A DNA stretch of 64,000 bases from positions 4,330,001 to 4,394,000 of the forward strand of contig NZ_LR134352.1 of NCBI RefSeq assembly GCF_900637185.1. The letters run 5' to 3'. The stretch comes from Nocardia asteroides. Its GTDB lineage: Bacteria; Actinomycetota; Actinomycetes; Mycobacteriales; Mycobacteriaceae. The notes below the pieces were generated by a model. That model did not search any database and had not been told where the DNA came from. It saw only the letters and a list, made by a program, of their open reading frames with translations. The position numbers were made by a program, and so were the translations under genes. Positions within the stretch are counted from its first letter, which is position 1. The number at the start of each line of letters is the position of its first letter. Of the stretch, positions 35,130 to 44,201 are shown piece after piece.

Positions 35130-37028
35130 TCAGTGGTGGGCGTGGGCGCCGCCGAAGGGTGTGCCGAATCCGGTGTAGCGGAGGAGCAGCATCATTCCCT
35201 TCTCGGCGTGGGGCAGGTTGTGGCAGTGGTTCATCCAGATGCCGGGGTTGGTGGCGCGGAAGGCGATCTCCCAGACCTCGCCGGGCCGCACGTCGAGGGA
35301 GTCGACCCACAGCGGGCTGCCCTGTGCGGGCCTGCCGTCGCGGGACAGGATGAGGACGGGATGGCCGTGCAGGTGCCAGGGGTGGGTGTCGAGGCTGCGG
35401 TTGACCACGGTGCAGTGGACGATGTCGCCCGCGCGCACCACCTGGTCGGGGATGGCGGGGTGGGCGCGCCCGTTGACGGTGTGCGCGTACGACGGTGTCC
35501 CGTTCACCCGGGCGATCCCGCGATCGAGCACCAGGGTGAACCGCCGATCGGGGGCGGGCAACCGCACGGGTCGCGCGGCGCCGTAGGTCAGCAGGTCGAG
35601 GTCTGGCCAGTTCCGGATTTCGGATCCAGCTGCCGGATGACTCTTCTCGGGGCCGAGCCGCGCCGCGGTGTCGCCGTTCAGCAGCACGATCACGCCGGCG
35701 GCGGGCATCGTGAACTCGAGGTCGTGGCGACCGCCGGCGGGCACGCGCAGCTGGACGCGGCCGACGGGTGCGGGCCCGTCGAGATCGCGTCCGTCGACGG
35801 CCACGACGCGGAAGTCGGTGCCGGCGAGGGCGAATCGGTGGGAGCCGGAATCGGTGTTGATCAGCCGCAGCCGCGTCACGGTGCCCGCGGGCACGTCGTG
35901 GTCGCCACCGCCGTCGAGCAACGGCGCGTGCCCGTCGAAGGTGTGCACCGACATCGTCAGATCGCGTGTGCCCGTCGGTGTCTCACGCGGCGTGACGATC
36001 AGATGGCCGTAGAGGCCGCGTCGCACACCGGGGTGGGAGGCGTGATGGGTGTGGTACCAGTAGGTTCCGGCCTGGTCGGCGCGGAAACGGTAGACGTGGC
36101 TGCCGCCGACCGGCACCGCGTCCTGGGTCACCCCCGCGGCGCCGTCCTCGGCGCAGGGCACGTCGTAGCCGTGCCAGTGCAGCGTCACCCCCGCGTCGAT
36201 GTCGTGGTTCACCAGCTCGACCTCGACGAGGTCACCCTGCCGCGCCACGATCGCCGGGCCGGGGACCGTCCCGTCGAAGGTCCAGGCCGCGACATCGTCC
36301 GCGCCCACGCGCACGGTGGCCGTGCGTGCGGTGCGGACGTGCCTGCGCGTCACTCCCCCGGCCGCGGGTGTCTCGGGCCCGCGCAGTGTCTGCACCGACA
36401 CCACCGGCCCACCGGCCTGTTCGGTTCCGGTCGCGTCGCGACGTAGCGACAGTCCGATGCCGCCGCCCGCGGCGCTCAGCACGGTGACCGCGCCGGCCAG
36501 GCCGAGCGCTCGTCGCCGGGGCATGCCGTCAGGCCGGGTGCCGGTCTCCGGCCGGTCGGCCGGCTCCCGCTCGGGGACAACGGGTTCCGTCAGGACCCGC
36601 CGAGTCAGCAGCGCGGCCGTGCCGATCACCGCGAGCGCGCCGAGCGCGGCCGCCGGGGTCAGCGGGTAGCCGATCAGGAACGACAGGACGAAGCTCGCCA
36701 CCGCCGCGTACCCGGCGGTCGACAGGGCGGTCACCGTCGCGGCCTGCGCCAGGCCCGCGCCGCGGCCCGCGACCACCACCGCGACCACGGCGGCGACGCC
36801 GGTGACCGGCAGCCCGAACCAGACCTTCTCCTGGACGAACCACCATCCTCGGCCCGCCAGGACCGCCACCGGGACCGCCCGGACAATCGTCAGCGCCACA
36901 GCGACACTCAGCAGCGCGCCGATCAGCCGAGCGGACCGCCGCGCCACGAGACCGGCGGCACCGAACCACGCCAGGGCGCCCGCGACGGTCACCGCGTGGT
37001 CGAGCACGACCCACGCCGCGGTACTCAT
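35130..37028 (-). CDS. Membrane-anchored multicopper oxidase
   Basis: A 632-residue protein. Residues 1-150 contain about five hydrophobic segments, then an Arg-rich link (MPRRRALGLAG) and a three-domain cupredoxin. The copper ligands appear in order as HWHG, HTHH, HPWHLHGH and HCHNLPHAEKGMM. The Met-rich ending and the size fit the laccase/copper-oxidase group of actinomycetes. The start at 37028 overlaps the stop of the small membrane gene (ATGA). The continuous frame that runs on upstream has no coding character. It may oxidise cuprous ions or phenolic compounds at the cell surface. Confidence 0.9.
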   Translation of the reverse strand: MSTAAWVVLDHAVTVAGALAWFGAAGLVARRSARLIGALLSVAVALTIVRAVPVAVLAGRGWWFVQEKVWFGLPVTGVAAVVAVVVAGRGAGLAQAATVTALSTAGYAAVASFVLSFLIGYPLTPAAALGALAVIGTAALLTRRVLTEPVVPEREPADRPETGTRPDGMPRRRALGLAGAVTVLSAAGGGIGLSLRRDATGTEQAGGPVVSVQTLRGPETPAAGGVTRRHVRTARTATVRVGADDVAAWTFDGTVPGPAIVARQGDLVEVELVNHDIDAGVTLHWHGYDVPCAEDGAAGVTQDAVPVGGSHVYRFRADQAGTYWYHTHHASHPGVRRGLYGHLIVTPRETPTGTRDLTMSVHTFDGHAPLLDGGGDHDVPAGTVTRLRLINTDSGSHRFALAGTDFRVVAVDGRDLDGPAPVGRVQLRVPAGGRHDLEFTMPAAGVIVLLNGDTAARLGPEKSHPAAGSEIRNWPDLDLLTYGAARPVRLPAPDRRFTLVLDRGIARVNGTPSYAHTVNGRAHPAIPDQVVRAGDIVHCTVVNRSLDTHPWHLHGHPVLILSRDGRPAQGSPLWVDSLDVRPGEVWEIAFRATNPGIWMNHCHNLPHAEKGMMLLLRYTGFGTPFGGAHAHH

Positions 37029-37423
37029 GACACCGGACGCGGCGCCGCGGACTGTTCGCGCGCCTGCCGCAGGAGCGCGCCGACCGTTCCCACGATGAGC
37101 ATGCCGTTCACACCGTGCACCCCGAACAGCAGCGCACCGGAGTCGTCTCCGACCGCACCGGCGACTTCCTTGATCACCGACTGCAGCAACACCAGCGCGG
37201 CCACCAGACCCGCGGTCCCCGCTACGCGGGCGGGCATGCGTGCCACCGCCGCGACGAGCGCGACGACCAGCGCGAGCAGCAGGATGACGTTCCCCAGCGC
37301 CCGGTGCGGCGCGAACGCCTCCTCGGCCGGCGCGCTGTCGAACGCGCCCATCGCGGCGAGGAAGAACTGGACGACGACGGTGACCGTCAGCACCGCGGCC
37401 AGGACGGTGACGAGTTTCTTCAT
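37025..37423 (-). CDS. DUF6220-type small membrane protein
   Basis: A 132-residue integral membrane protein with about four hydrophobic segments and two conserved-looking His residues (FAPHRALGN and LFGVHGVNGMLIVG). These are placed like the heme ligands of small cytochrome-b-like proteins. This architecture matches the DUF6220 family. It overlaps the multicopper oxidase gene by 4 bp, so a shared electron-transfer or assembly role is likely but not proven. Confidence 0.8.
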   Translation of the reverse strand: MKKLVTVLAAVLTVTVVVQFFLAAMGAFDSAPAEEAFAPHRALGNVILLLALVVALVAAVARMPARVAGTAGLVAALVLLQSVIKEVAGAVGDDSGALLFGVHGVNGMLIVGTVGALLRQAREQSAAPRPVS

Positions 37424-37479
37424 GCCACGAATCGTCGCGCCGAACAGGGGTTCTCCGCGTCCGGCAGCCGCGGTGACCT

Positions 37480-37499
37480 GCTACGCGGATCGACGTAGC
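37480..37499. promoter_or_regulatory. 20-bp palindrome between MCO operon and two-component genes
   Basis: The arms GCTACG and CGTAGC flank nnGATCnn (16 of 20 positions palindromic), and another CTACGTCG lies at 37514-37521. It lies in the divergent gap between the DUF6220-oxidase operon and the sensor kinase. This is where a NarL/LuxR-type response regulator would be expected to bind. Confidence 0.5.
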
Positions 37500-37586
37500 C
37501 GGGGCCGCGCGTCCTACGTCGGGCCGGGTAGTCCGGCGCGCGTCCGCGCGCACGCGCAAGCACCTTCTCTCCCTTACGATCACGGC

Positions 37587-38807
37587 ATGGGACGGTCCGA
37601 GGAGCCACGAGTGCGCGCATGGCTGGCACGGCGGCCTGCCTGGTTTCCGGACCTGGTGCTGGCGCTGTTCGTCATCGGCGTGCAGGTGCAGAGCGCGGGC
37701 ATCCCGCTGGGCGCGGAGCCGGTGACGCGACCGATCACCGATTACGGCCACACCGCGTACGTACTGCTGGCGCTCGGCGGCGCGCTGCTGGTGTTCCGGC
37801 GCCGCGCCCCCGTGCTGGTCTTCGTCGCCACCGGGGCGCTCACCGTGCTCTACTTCGGGCTCGGATTTCCCGACCGGCTGTCCTGCCTCGCCCTGTTCGT
37901 CGCCACCTATACGCTCGCCGCGCACGGCACCGGGCGCCGTCCGGTGGTGGTGGCGGGTGCCGGGACGGCGGTGCTGGCACTCGCCTGGCTGATCGCGGCG
38001 GCCGATGTCACGCCCAGCGCCGCCATCGGGTGGGTGTTCTTCCGGATCGGGGCGACCGTCCTGAGCATCACCCTGGGCATGTCGGTCCGGTCCAGGCGGA
38101 TCATCGCCGACGACGCCCACCTGCGGGCCGTGACCGCCGAACGGCTCCGCGACGAGGAGGCCCGCGCCCGGGTCGACGCCGAACGGCTGCGGATCGCGCG
38201 CGAGGTGCACGACACCGTCGCCCACGCCATCACGATCATCAACGTGCAGGCCGGGGTCACCGCGCACGTCCTGGACAAACGCCCCGATCAGGCCCGCGAG
38301 ACGCTGCGCATCATCGAGCAGACCAGTTCTCGTGCCCTGCGGGAGATGCGGGCGATCCTCGGCGTGCTGCGGGGCGACGACCGCCGCGAACCCAGCCCGG
38401 GCCTCGCCCAGCTCGACGATGTCCTCGGTATGGCCAGGGACGCGGGACTGCGGATCACCGCCGAACTCCCCGGTCGCGACACCCCGCTGCCGAGCGCGAT
38501 CGAGGGGGCCGCCTACCGGATCGTGCAGGAGTCGATCACCAACGTCATCCGTCATGTCGGTCCCACCGCGGTCACCGTGTCGGTAGCGCCGGGTGATCAC
38601 CTGGTGCGCATCCTCGTCCGCGACGACGGCGGTGACGGCACGGCGCCGACCCGGGTTCCGGAAGCGGCGGGCACCGGGCGCGGCATCGCGGGCATGCGTG
38701 AACGCTGCCGGCTGCTCGGCGGTGATCTCACCGCGACGCCGCGGCCGGAGGGCGGGTTCGAGGTGCTCGCCCAGCTGCCGCTGGAACCGGTCGGAGCGCT
38801 CGCGTGA
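37587..38807 (+). CDS. Sensor histidine kinase (NarL-type partner)
   Basis: A 406-residue membrane kinase. The N-terminal about 165 residues contain four or five hydrophobic segments with little extracellular loop, followed by a coiled region. The HisKA_3 motif is REVHDTVAHA, with the phospho-acceptor His208. The HATPase domain holds the N-box-like ESITNVIRHVG and the G-box GTGRGIAGMRERC. It overlaps the response regulator gene by 4 bp (GTGA), so they form a pair. Being divergent from the multicopper oxidase operon, it may sense membrane or metal stress. Confidence 0.93.
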   Translation: MGRSEEPRVRAWLARRPAWFPDLVLALFVIGVQVQSAGIPLGAEPVTRPITDYGHTAYVLLALGGALLVFRRRAPVLVFVATGALTVLYFGLGFPDRLSCLALFVATYTLAAHGTGRRPVVVAGAGTAVLALAWLIAAADVTPSAAIGWVFFRIGATVLSITLGMSVRSRRIIADDAHLRAVTAERLRDEEARARVDAERLRIAREVHDTVAHAITIINVQAGVTAHVLDKRPDQARETLRIIEQTSSRALREMRAILGVLRGDDRREPSPGLAQLDDVLGMARDAGLRITAELPGRDTPLPSAIEGAAYRIVQESITNVIRHVGPTAVTVSVAPGDHLVRILVRDDGGDGTAPTRVPEAAGTGRGIAGMRERCRLLGGDLTATPRPEGGFEVLAQLPLEPVGALA

Positions 38808-39472
38808 CACCGATCACAGTGCTGCTCGCCGACGACGAACGCCTGGTGCGATCGGGATTCAAGGTCCTGCTCGACCTCGAGGACGACATCAGCGTCGTCG
38901 GCGAGGCCACCGACGGGATCGAAGCCTGCGAACTCGCCCGCGCCTCCCGCCCCGACGTGGTGCTGATGGATATCCGGATGCCGCGCCTGGACGGCATCCG
39001 CGCCACCGCCCGGATCGCGGGCACCGCGGGCCTCGAGCAGGTCAGGGTCCTGATTCTGACCACCTACGACACCGACGAGAACGTCTTCGACGCCTTGGCA
39101 GCCGGGGCGAGCGGATTCCTGCTCAAGGACGCCGGACCGGCCGAGCTGCTGCACGCCATCCGGGTGATCGCCGACGGCGACGCCCTGCTCGCGCCCCGCA
39201 TCACCCGCAGGCTCATCGGCCAGTTCGCCGGCCGGCGCCGGATCGCCGAGTCGGCGGCCGAGCGGCTGTCGGTGCTCACCGAGCGCGAACGGGAGGTGCT
39301 GGGCCTGGTCGGGCGCGGGATGAGCAACGACGAGATCGGTGCCGCCCTGTTCCTGAGTCCGGCCACCGCCCGCACCCATGTCGGGCGGGCGATGAGCAAG
39401 CTCGGCGCGCGGGACCGGGCGCAGCTGGTCGTCATCGCCTACCAGACCGGTCTCACCACCGTCGACGAATAG
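38804..39472 (+). CDS. NarL/LuxR-type response regulator
   Basis: A 222-residue response regulator. The receiver domain has the acidic pocket Asp10-Asp11 and the phospho-acceptor Asp56 in VVLMDIRMP, with Thr in LTTYDT and Lys in LLKDAGP. The C-terminal LuxR helix-turn-helix reads LTEREREVLGLVGRGMSNDEIGAALFLSPATARTHVGRAMSKLG. It is co-translated with the kinase. The palindrome at 37480-37499 is a candidate target. Confidence 0.95.
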   Translation: MTPITVLLADDERLVRSGFKVLLDLEDDISVVGEATDGIEACELARASRPDVVLMDIRMPRLDGIRATARIAGTAGLEQVRVLILTTYDTDENVFDALAAGASGFLLKDAGPAELLHAIRVIADGDALLAPRITRRLIGQFAGRRRIAESAAERLSVLTEREREVLGLVGRGMSNDEIGAALFLSPATARTHVGRAMSKLGARDRAQLVVIAYQTGLTTVDE

Positions 39473-39496
39473 TTGCGCCGCCGGTGGTGGGGGCCG

Positions 39497-40042
39497 TCAG
39501 CGGGGCGCCAGGCGGTGCACCACGATGCCGGAGGCGAAGCGGGTGGTGCCGAGCAGCCGCAGGTGCGTCGTGTCGGTCCTGCCGTCGAAGAGCCGCTCGC
39601 CCTGCCCGGCGATGACGGGGAAGATCCAGAAGTGGTACTCGTCGACCACGCCGTTGTCCAGCAGGGTCTGGGAGAACGAGCCCGTGCCGAACTTCAGCAG
39701 ATTGCCCTCCGTCTTCGCCTTGAGGGTGCGCACCGACTCGACGGGGTCGGCGTCGAGCAGCTCGGCATTCCAGGTCAGGTCCGCCTGGTCCAGGGTGGTC
39801 GACGCGACGTACTTCGGCAGGGCGTTGATGCGGTCGGTGTAGGGGTCACCGGCGGGACGGGTGGGCCACACCTGCGCGAAGCTCTCGTAGGTCTCGCGGC
39901 CGAGCAGCAGGGCGTCGGCGCCGGACAGCAGCTCTGAGGCGTAGGCGGCGTGTTCGTCGTCCCAGTACGGCGCGCTCCACTTGTGCGGCGCGTCGATGGT
40001 GCCGTCGAGGGTGACGAAGGTGGATTCGATCAGCTTGCCCAT
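39497..40042 (-). CDS. Dihydrofolate reductase/RibD-C-like protein
   Basis: A 181-residue protein of the RibD C-terminal (bacterial DHFR-like) fold. It starts MGKLIESTFVTLDGTIDAPHKW and has LLLGRETYESFAQVWP, KYVASTTL and FGTGSFSQTLLDNGVVDEYHFWIFPVIAGQGERLF. Actinobacteria encode many of these; few are true folate or riboflavin enzymes. It is probably an NADPH-dependent reductase with an unknown substrate. The start is supported by an AGGAGA site. Confidence 0.9.
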   Translation of the reverse strand: MGKLIESTFVTLDGTIDAPHKWSAPYWDDEHAAYASELLSGADALLLGRETYESFAQVWPTRPAGDPYTDRINALPKYVASTTLDQADLTWNAELLDADPVESVRTLKAKTEGNLLKFGTGSFSQTLLDNGVVDEYHFWIFPVIAGQGERLFDGRTDTTHLRLLGTTRFASGIVVHRLAPR

Positions 40043-40248
40043 GGTCTTCTCCTGGTCCGGTCGGTGTGTTCGAGCGATGAGAGAACTGTGCCCGGGCGGG
40101 CTTACGGATTGTTTACGGTGCCTTGGCCGAAACACAGCCGGAACTTCCCGGGGGACGCGCGCGACCGCGGGACACGGGAGCCGGGAACCGGCGCCGCCGG
40201 AGTGCCGGGCACCACACCGGGCGGAGTGCCCGCGCGCGAGCAGGCACA

Positions 40249-41046
40249 ATGGACTCGATGAGACATTGGCAGCTGGACGAGACGACCGACATCGACATGC
40301 CCGACGACGGGGAACCGATCGATGTCGAGGACCTCCGGCTGCTCAGGAAGCAGTTCGTCGACTTCATGCTCGGCTACAAGTTCGCGATCGACGAGGTCAC
40401 GACCAAGATCAACATCCTGCGTGAGGACTTCAACAACACGCACGAGTACAACCCCATCGAGCACGTGCGCTCGCGGCTGAAGTCGCCCGAGAGTGTGCTC
40501 GAGAAGGTCCGGCGCAAGAACTACGCGATGAACCTGACCTCGATCCGGGAGAACGTGCTCGACATCGCCGGCGTGCGGGTGGTGTGCAGCTTCATCTCCG
40601 ACATCGACACGATCAAGGACATGCTCGCCTCGCAGGAGGACATCACCGTCCTCGAGGAACGCGACTACATCACCTATCGCAAGCCCAACGGTTACCAGAG
40701 CCTGCACCTGATCGTGTCGATCCCGGTGTTCCGTTCCGATCGCACCGAGCGGATCCCGGTGGAGATCCAGATCCGCACCATCGCGATGGATTTCTGGGCC
40801 AGCCTCGAGCACAAGATCTACTACAAGTACCGCGGCGAGGTCCCCCCGAACCTGCGCAGCGACCTGGCCCAGGCCGCCGAGGTCGCGACCCAGCTCGACG
40901 AGAAGATGGAAGCGCTGCACCGTCAGGTAGACCGCGGCACCCCCGCCGAGAAGACCACGGCAGGCCCGATCGATTTCAGCGTTCTCTACAACAACCTCGC
41001 CACCGACGGCACCACCCACCTGCGCCCGGGCGATCTCCCGCTCTGA
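40249..41046 (+). CDS. Small alarmone synthetase (RelA/SpoT domain GTP pyrophosphokinase)
   Basis: A single-domain (p)ppGpp synthetase of 265 residues. The RelA_SpoT core includes SRLKSPESVLEKVRRKNYAM, DIAGVRVVCSFISDIDTI, RKPNGYQSLHLIVSIPV and VEIQIRTIAMDFWASLEHKIYYK. There is no HD hydrolase, TGS or ACT domain, so it acts independently of the ribosome in stress signalling. A second Met at 40258 is also a possible start. It is unlinked to other stringent-response genes here. Confidence 0.94.
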   Translation: MDSMRHWQLDETTDIDMPDDGEPIDVEDLRLLRKQFVDFMLGYKFAIDEVTTKINILREDFNNTHEYNPIEHVRSRLKSPESVLEKVRRKNYAMNLTSIRENVLDIAGVRVVCSFISDIDTIKDMLASQEDITVLEERDYITYRKPNGYQSLHLIVSIPVFRSDRTERIPVEIQIRTIAMDFWASLEHKIYYKYRGEVPPNLRSDLAQAAEVATQLDEKMEALHRQVDRGTPAEKTTAGPIDFSVLYNNLATDGTTHLRPGDLPL

Positions 41047-41055
41047 CCCGGGCGA

Positions 41056-41985
41056 TCAGCGCAGGAAGCCGGCCAGCAGCGGGTTGACCTGTTCGGGGCA
41101 GTCCTCGTGGAGGGCGTGGCCGCAGTCCGGCACGACGGTGGCCGCGGCGGCGGGGATGCGGCGGGCCAGTTCGTGGGCCTGGGACGACGGCAGCCAGGTG
41201 TCCTGGGCGCCCCACAGGATCAAGGTGGGCGCGGTGATCCGGGCGAGGCCCGCGTCGGTGCTGTGGTAGTCCAGGTTGCGCCACAGCGACAGGAAACCGG
41301 CGCGGTTGGCCGGGCGGGCGAAGGGGCCGTAGAACTCGTCGATCACCGCGTCGGTGACCAGCTCGCGATGGTGGAAGGTGCCGCGCAGGCTGTCGGCGTA
41401 GAACGCGCGATCGGTGAGGGCGGTGGTGAGCTCACCGAGCACCGGGGTGGTGAACAGCGGTGTGACCGGCGCCTTTTCGGCATCGAGGCCGGGGGCGTCG
41501 AGCAGCGCGAGCTTGTCGACCCGGTCCGGGTACTGCTCGGCGAAGGACAGGCTCCAGGCCCCACCCCACGAGTGGCCCACGATCGAGGCCCGTGGCAGGT
41601 CGACGGCGTCGAGGAAGGTGGCGATCGCCTCCGCCATCGCGGGCAGGTCGTAGGCGAAACCGTCGCGCCGCAGTTCGGTGAACCCCTGGCTGGGCAGGTC
41701 GACGGCGTAGACCGTGTGCTCGGCGGCCAATTCCGGCACGACATCGCGCCACGAGTACCCCCACAGCCCTCCACCGGCGATCAGCACGATCGGCGACCCC
41801 GACCCGGTTCGCGTGTAGTGGAACCGCGCCAGATCGGTGTCGGCATAGCGGGATTCGACGCGCGCGAGGTACGCCGAGTTCTCTCCCTCCTGCGCGTGTG
41901 CCACGGGTGCGGTCACCGCGGGCAGGGCGGCGAACAACACGCCGGCGAGCACGAGCGCGGGGCGGAACAATCTACGGGATCTCAC
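41056..41985 (-). CDS. Secreted alpha/beta hydrolase
   Basis: A 309-residue hydrolase with a Sec signal (RRLFRPALVLAGVLFAALPAVTAPVAHA, cleaved near residue 31). The nucleophile Ser139 is in GHSWGG, the acid in LILWGAQDTWLP and the catalytic His in VVPDCGHALHEDCP. GGGLWGYSWRDVVPELA is the oxyanion/HG-like region. It is an epoxide-hydrolase or haloperoxidase-like fold member. The substrate is unknown. Confidence 0.9.
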   Translation of the reverse strand: MRSRRLFRPALVLAGVLFAALPAVTAPVAHAQEGENSAYLARVESRYADTDLARFHYTRTGSGSPIVLIAGGGLWGYSWRDVVPELAAEHTVYAVDLPSQGFTELRRDGFAYDLPAMAEAIATFLDAVDLPRASIVGHSWGGAWSLSFAEQYPDRVDKLALLDAPGLDAEKAPVTPLFTTPVLGELTTALTDRAFYADSLRGTFHHRELVTDAVIDEFYGPFARPANRAGFLSLWRNLDYHSTDAGLARITAPTLILWGAQDTWLPSSQAHELARRIPAAAATVVPDCGHALHEDCPEQVNPLLAGFLR

Positions 41986-42168
41986 TTCTGGGCCTCCTGA
42001 TTCGGTGCGACGTCACCCTGGAGACGAGACACCTGCCCCCGACGTGACGGCCGGTGACCCAGTTCACCGAAGAACCACCTCCACGGCACCTCGCGGACCC
42101 GCGCCCGCCGCCCGGCGGTGACACGATCGGCACGGAGTTGCCTGATCGACCCGGAGCGACGCTGCACC

Positions 42169-43098
42169 ATGACCGACACCCGCATCCCGGGCCCCGCCCG
42201 CACCCCGAGATCCACCGGCGACGACCTGCTGAACATCGGTCTGGTCGCGCTCGCGGTGACGGTCGGGGTGAGCCAGCTGTTCGTGGTCCCGCTCCTGGTC
42301 ACCCGCGACCCCGCCTGGGGCTGGCTGCTGGTGCCGCTGACGCTGACCACCACACCGTTCTGGTCGCTGATCCACGAGGCCATCCACGGATCATTGCTGC
42401 GGGACCGGACGCGCAACGACCGCACGGGCCGCGCGCTGGCGGTGCTGTACGGATCACCGTTCGCGATGCTGAAAGCCGGGCATCTGCTGCACCATCGCTA
42501 CAACCGCGTCCGCGAACGCACCGAGATCTACGATCCGGCGCGGACCACCTGGCTCGCCGCCGCGCCACGGTTCTATCTGACACTGCTCGGCGGGTTGTAC
42601 CTGCTCGAGGTGATCGCGCTGCTGCTCGCGCCGTTGCCGGGACGGGCCATCCGGGCGCTGGGCCGTCGGGCGGAGGCGCCCGATTCGGTCGGCGGGCTAC
42701 TGCTGGACCGGGTCGCCGAGCCCACGGTGCTCGGCCGGTTCCGCACCGATGCCGCCGCGATCGTCTTCGTCCACGCGGCCGCGTTCGTCGCCTACGGGGC
42801 GCACGCCTGGATGCTGCTGGCCGCGCTCGGCGGCCGCGCGCTGATCGTGTCGCTGGCCGACAACGCCTACCACTACGGCACCGCGCTGGACGCGCCACGG
42901 GACGCGATGAATCTGCGCCTGGCCCGCGCCCTGGAGATGTTCGCACTGAATTTCACATTGCACGAGGTGCATCATCGGCACCCCGGCCTGCGCTGGTACG
43001 AGCTGCGCGAACGCTTCCTGGCCGAAGGCGGCCGGTACCACCGCGACTGGTTCGCCGCGGTGGCCCGGCAGTTCCGCGGGCCGATCCGCCTCCGCTGA
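42169..43098 (+). CDS. Fatty acid desaturase/hydroxylase-type membrane enzyme
   Basis: A 309-residue di-iron membrane protein with the three histidine boxes HEAIHG (about residue 68), HLLHHRYN (about residue 105) and HEVHHRHP (about residue 265), and four or more hydrophobic segments. These coordinate two irons for acyl-chain desaturation or carotenoid or sterol oxidation. The start is taken at ATG 42169; 17 earlier in-frame codons are Arg/Ser-rich. No ferredoxin gene is adjacent. The substrate is not predictable. Confidence 0.87.
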   Translation: MTDTRIPGPARTPRSTGDDLLNIGLVALAVTVGVSQLFVVPLLVTRDPAWGWLLVPLTLTTTPFWSLIHEAIHGSLLRDRTRNDRTGRALAVLYGSPFAMLKAGHLLHHRYNRVRERTEIYDPARTTWLAAAPRFYLTLLGGLYLLEVIALLLAPLPGRAIRALGRRAEAPDSVGGLLLDRVAEPTVLGRFRTDAAAIVFVHAAAFVAYGAHAWMLLAALGGRALIVSLADNAYHYGTALDAPRDAMNLRLARALEMFALNFTLHEVHHRHPGLRWYELRERFLAEGGRYHRDWFAAVARQFRGPIRLR

Positions 43099-43116
43099 CC
43101 GGGCCGCGTCGCGAAC

Positions 43117-43596
43117 CTAGGTGATATCGATCGTTCCGGCGAACATCAGCGGCGTGGGGCCGGGCTGACAGTCGCGCAGCATGTCGGTCGGCATCGGCGT
43201 GCCGTACCCGATCATGTTCGGCGCGCCGTTCTCCCCCTTGGTGACGGTGATCTGGATGGCCATCGCGTCGGGGGCGAAGACCATCACGGGTTCGGCGGTG
43301 GTGATCGGGTACACCAGCGACACCGTGTTCCCGTTCACGCGCAGACACGTGACCGGGCCGGTGACCTTCACCGGCAGCGGCATCTGCCCGAATCGTCCCA
43401 TTGCGGTATAGGTTCCGGTGGCGGGCCCGTCGCCCTGTCCCTGGGCCTCGATATGCAGCACGCTCATGTTCGCGACCTGCATGTCCCCGTTGATGGTGAC
43501 CGCGGCCGGTTCCGCCGCCGCGGTGCCGGTGGCCCCCGCGCCCGCCAGCCCGATCAGGGCCGCCACCGCGGCCACGCGCCTACGTCGAGTCGTCAT
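43117..43596 (-). CDS. Secreted protein of unknown function
   Basis: A 159-residue protein with a clear Sec signal (TTRRRRVAAVAALIGLAGAGATGTAAAEP). The mature part is beta-rich, Gly/Thr/Val/Pro-rich, with two Cys (VTCLRVNG, LRDCQPGP) that may form a disulfide. I do not recognise a family. The start is fixed by a GGAGGAGG site before the ATG. The gene sits alone between the desaturase and a MarR gene. Confidence 0.78.
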   Translation of the reverse strand: MTTRRRRVAAVAALIGLAGAGATGTAAAEPAAVTINGDMQVANMSVLHIEAQGQGDGPATGTYTAMGRFGQMPLPVKVTGPVTCLRVNGNTVSLVYPITTAEPVMVFAPDAMAIQITVTKGENGAPNMIGYGTPMPTDMLRDCQPGPTPLMFAGTIDIT

Positions 43597-43689
43597 CGTG
43601 CCTCCTCCTACCGTGTCGGATAGGACGCGCATACCCCCGACACCGCATCTGTCACAGATCCCACCACCGGGCTTTCGCCGCGGAGCCGG

Positions 43690-44139
43690 CTAGGCGCCGG
43701 CACGCAGGGACTCGATCATGGTCCGCAGGAGGTGGGAGGCGGTCGATCGTTCGGGTTCGGTCAGGCCGGAGAGCATGCGCAGTTCGACGGAGCGGACCGC
43801 CGCGGTGGCCTGCTCGAGGCTGCGGCGGCCGCTGGGGGTGAGCTGGGTGGGGAGGGCCTTGCCGACGGGTGGCGCGGCGGCCCTGGTGACGTAGCCGTCC
43901 CGCTCCAGGGTCTGCAGCAGCACGTTCATCGTCTGGCGGGTGACGAACGCGCCGCGGGCGAGCTCGGAGTTCGACAGGCCCGGTCGCTGGGACAGCAGTT
44001 CGAGGCACGAGTAGTGCGTGATGCTCATGCCGAGTGGGCGCAGCACCTCCTCCATCGCCACGCGTAGGGCGCTCGATGCCTCTTTCAGCAGGTAGCCCAG
44101 CGACGTCTCGAGGTCGACGCTCGCACCGTCTTGACTCAT
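43690..44139 (-). CDS. MarR-family regulator of the divergent VOC gene
   Basis: A 149-residue winged-helix regulator with the DNA-binding region LSNSELARGAFVTRQTMNVLLQTLERDGYVTRAAAPPVGKALPTQLTPSG. It is divergent from a glyoxalase-family gene across 62 bp that contain two copies of a perfect 16-bp palindrome, one touching its own start codon. It is therefore very likely an autorepressor that also controls the VOC gene. Confidence 0.92.
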   Translation of the reverse strand: MSQDGASVDLETSLGYLLKEASSALRVAMEEVLRPLGMSITHYSCLELLSQRPGLSNSELARGAFVTRQTMNVLLQTLERDGYVTRAAAPPVGKALPTQLTPSGRRSLEQATAAVRSVELRMLSGLTEPERSTASHLLRTMIESLRAGA

Positions 44140-44182
44140 GTCAGTATTCTGACATACCGTGGATCGTGTCAGAAACCTGACA
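44139..44182. promoter_or_regulatory. Two MarR operators (TGTCAG-N4-CTGACA)
   Basis: TGTCAG-TATT-CTGACA at 44139-44154 and TGTCAG-AAAC-CTGACA at 44167-44182 are perfect 6-bp-arm palindromes, 28 bp apart centre to centre. They lie between the divergent MarR and VOC genes. The first covers the MarR start codon, so binding would block both promoters. Confidence 0.8.
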
Positions 44183-44201
44183 CACCAAAAGGAGCCTCAT
44201 C

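Noticed and set aside
35130..38810. One 1226-codon frame joining the multicopper oxidase to upstream sequence
   Set aside because: Upstream of 37028 the frame crosses the DUF6220 gene (other frame) and lies antisense to the sensor kinase. The coding character ends at the ATG overlapping the small gene's stop.
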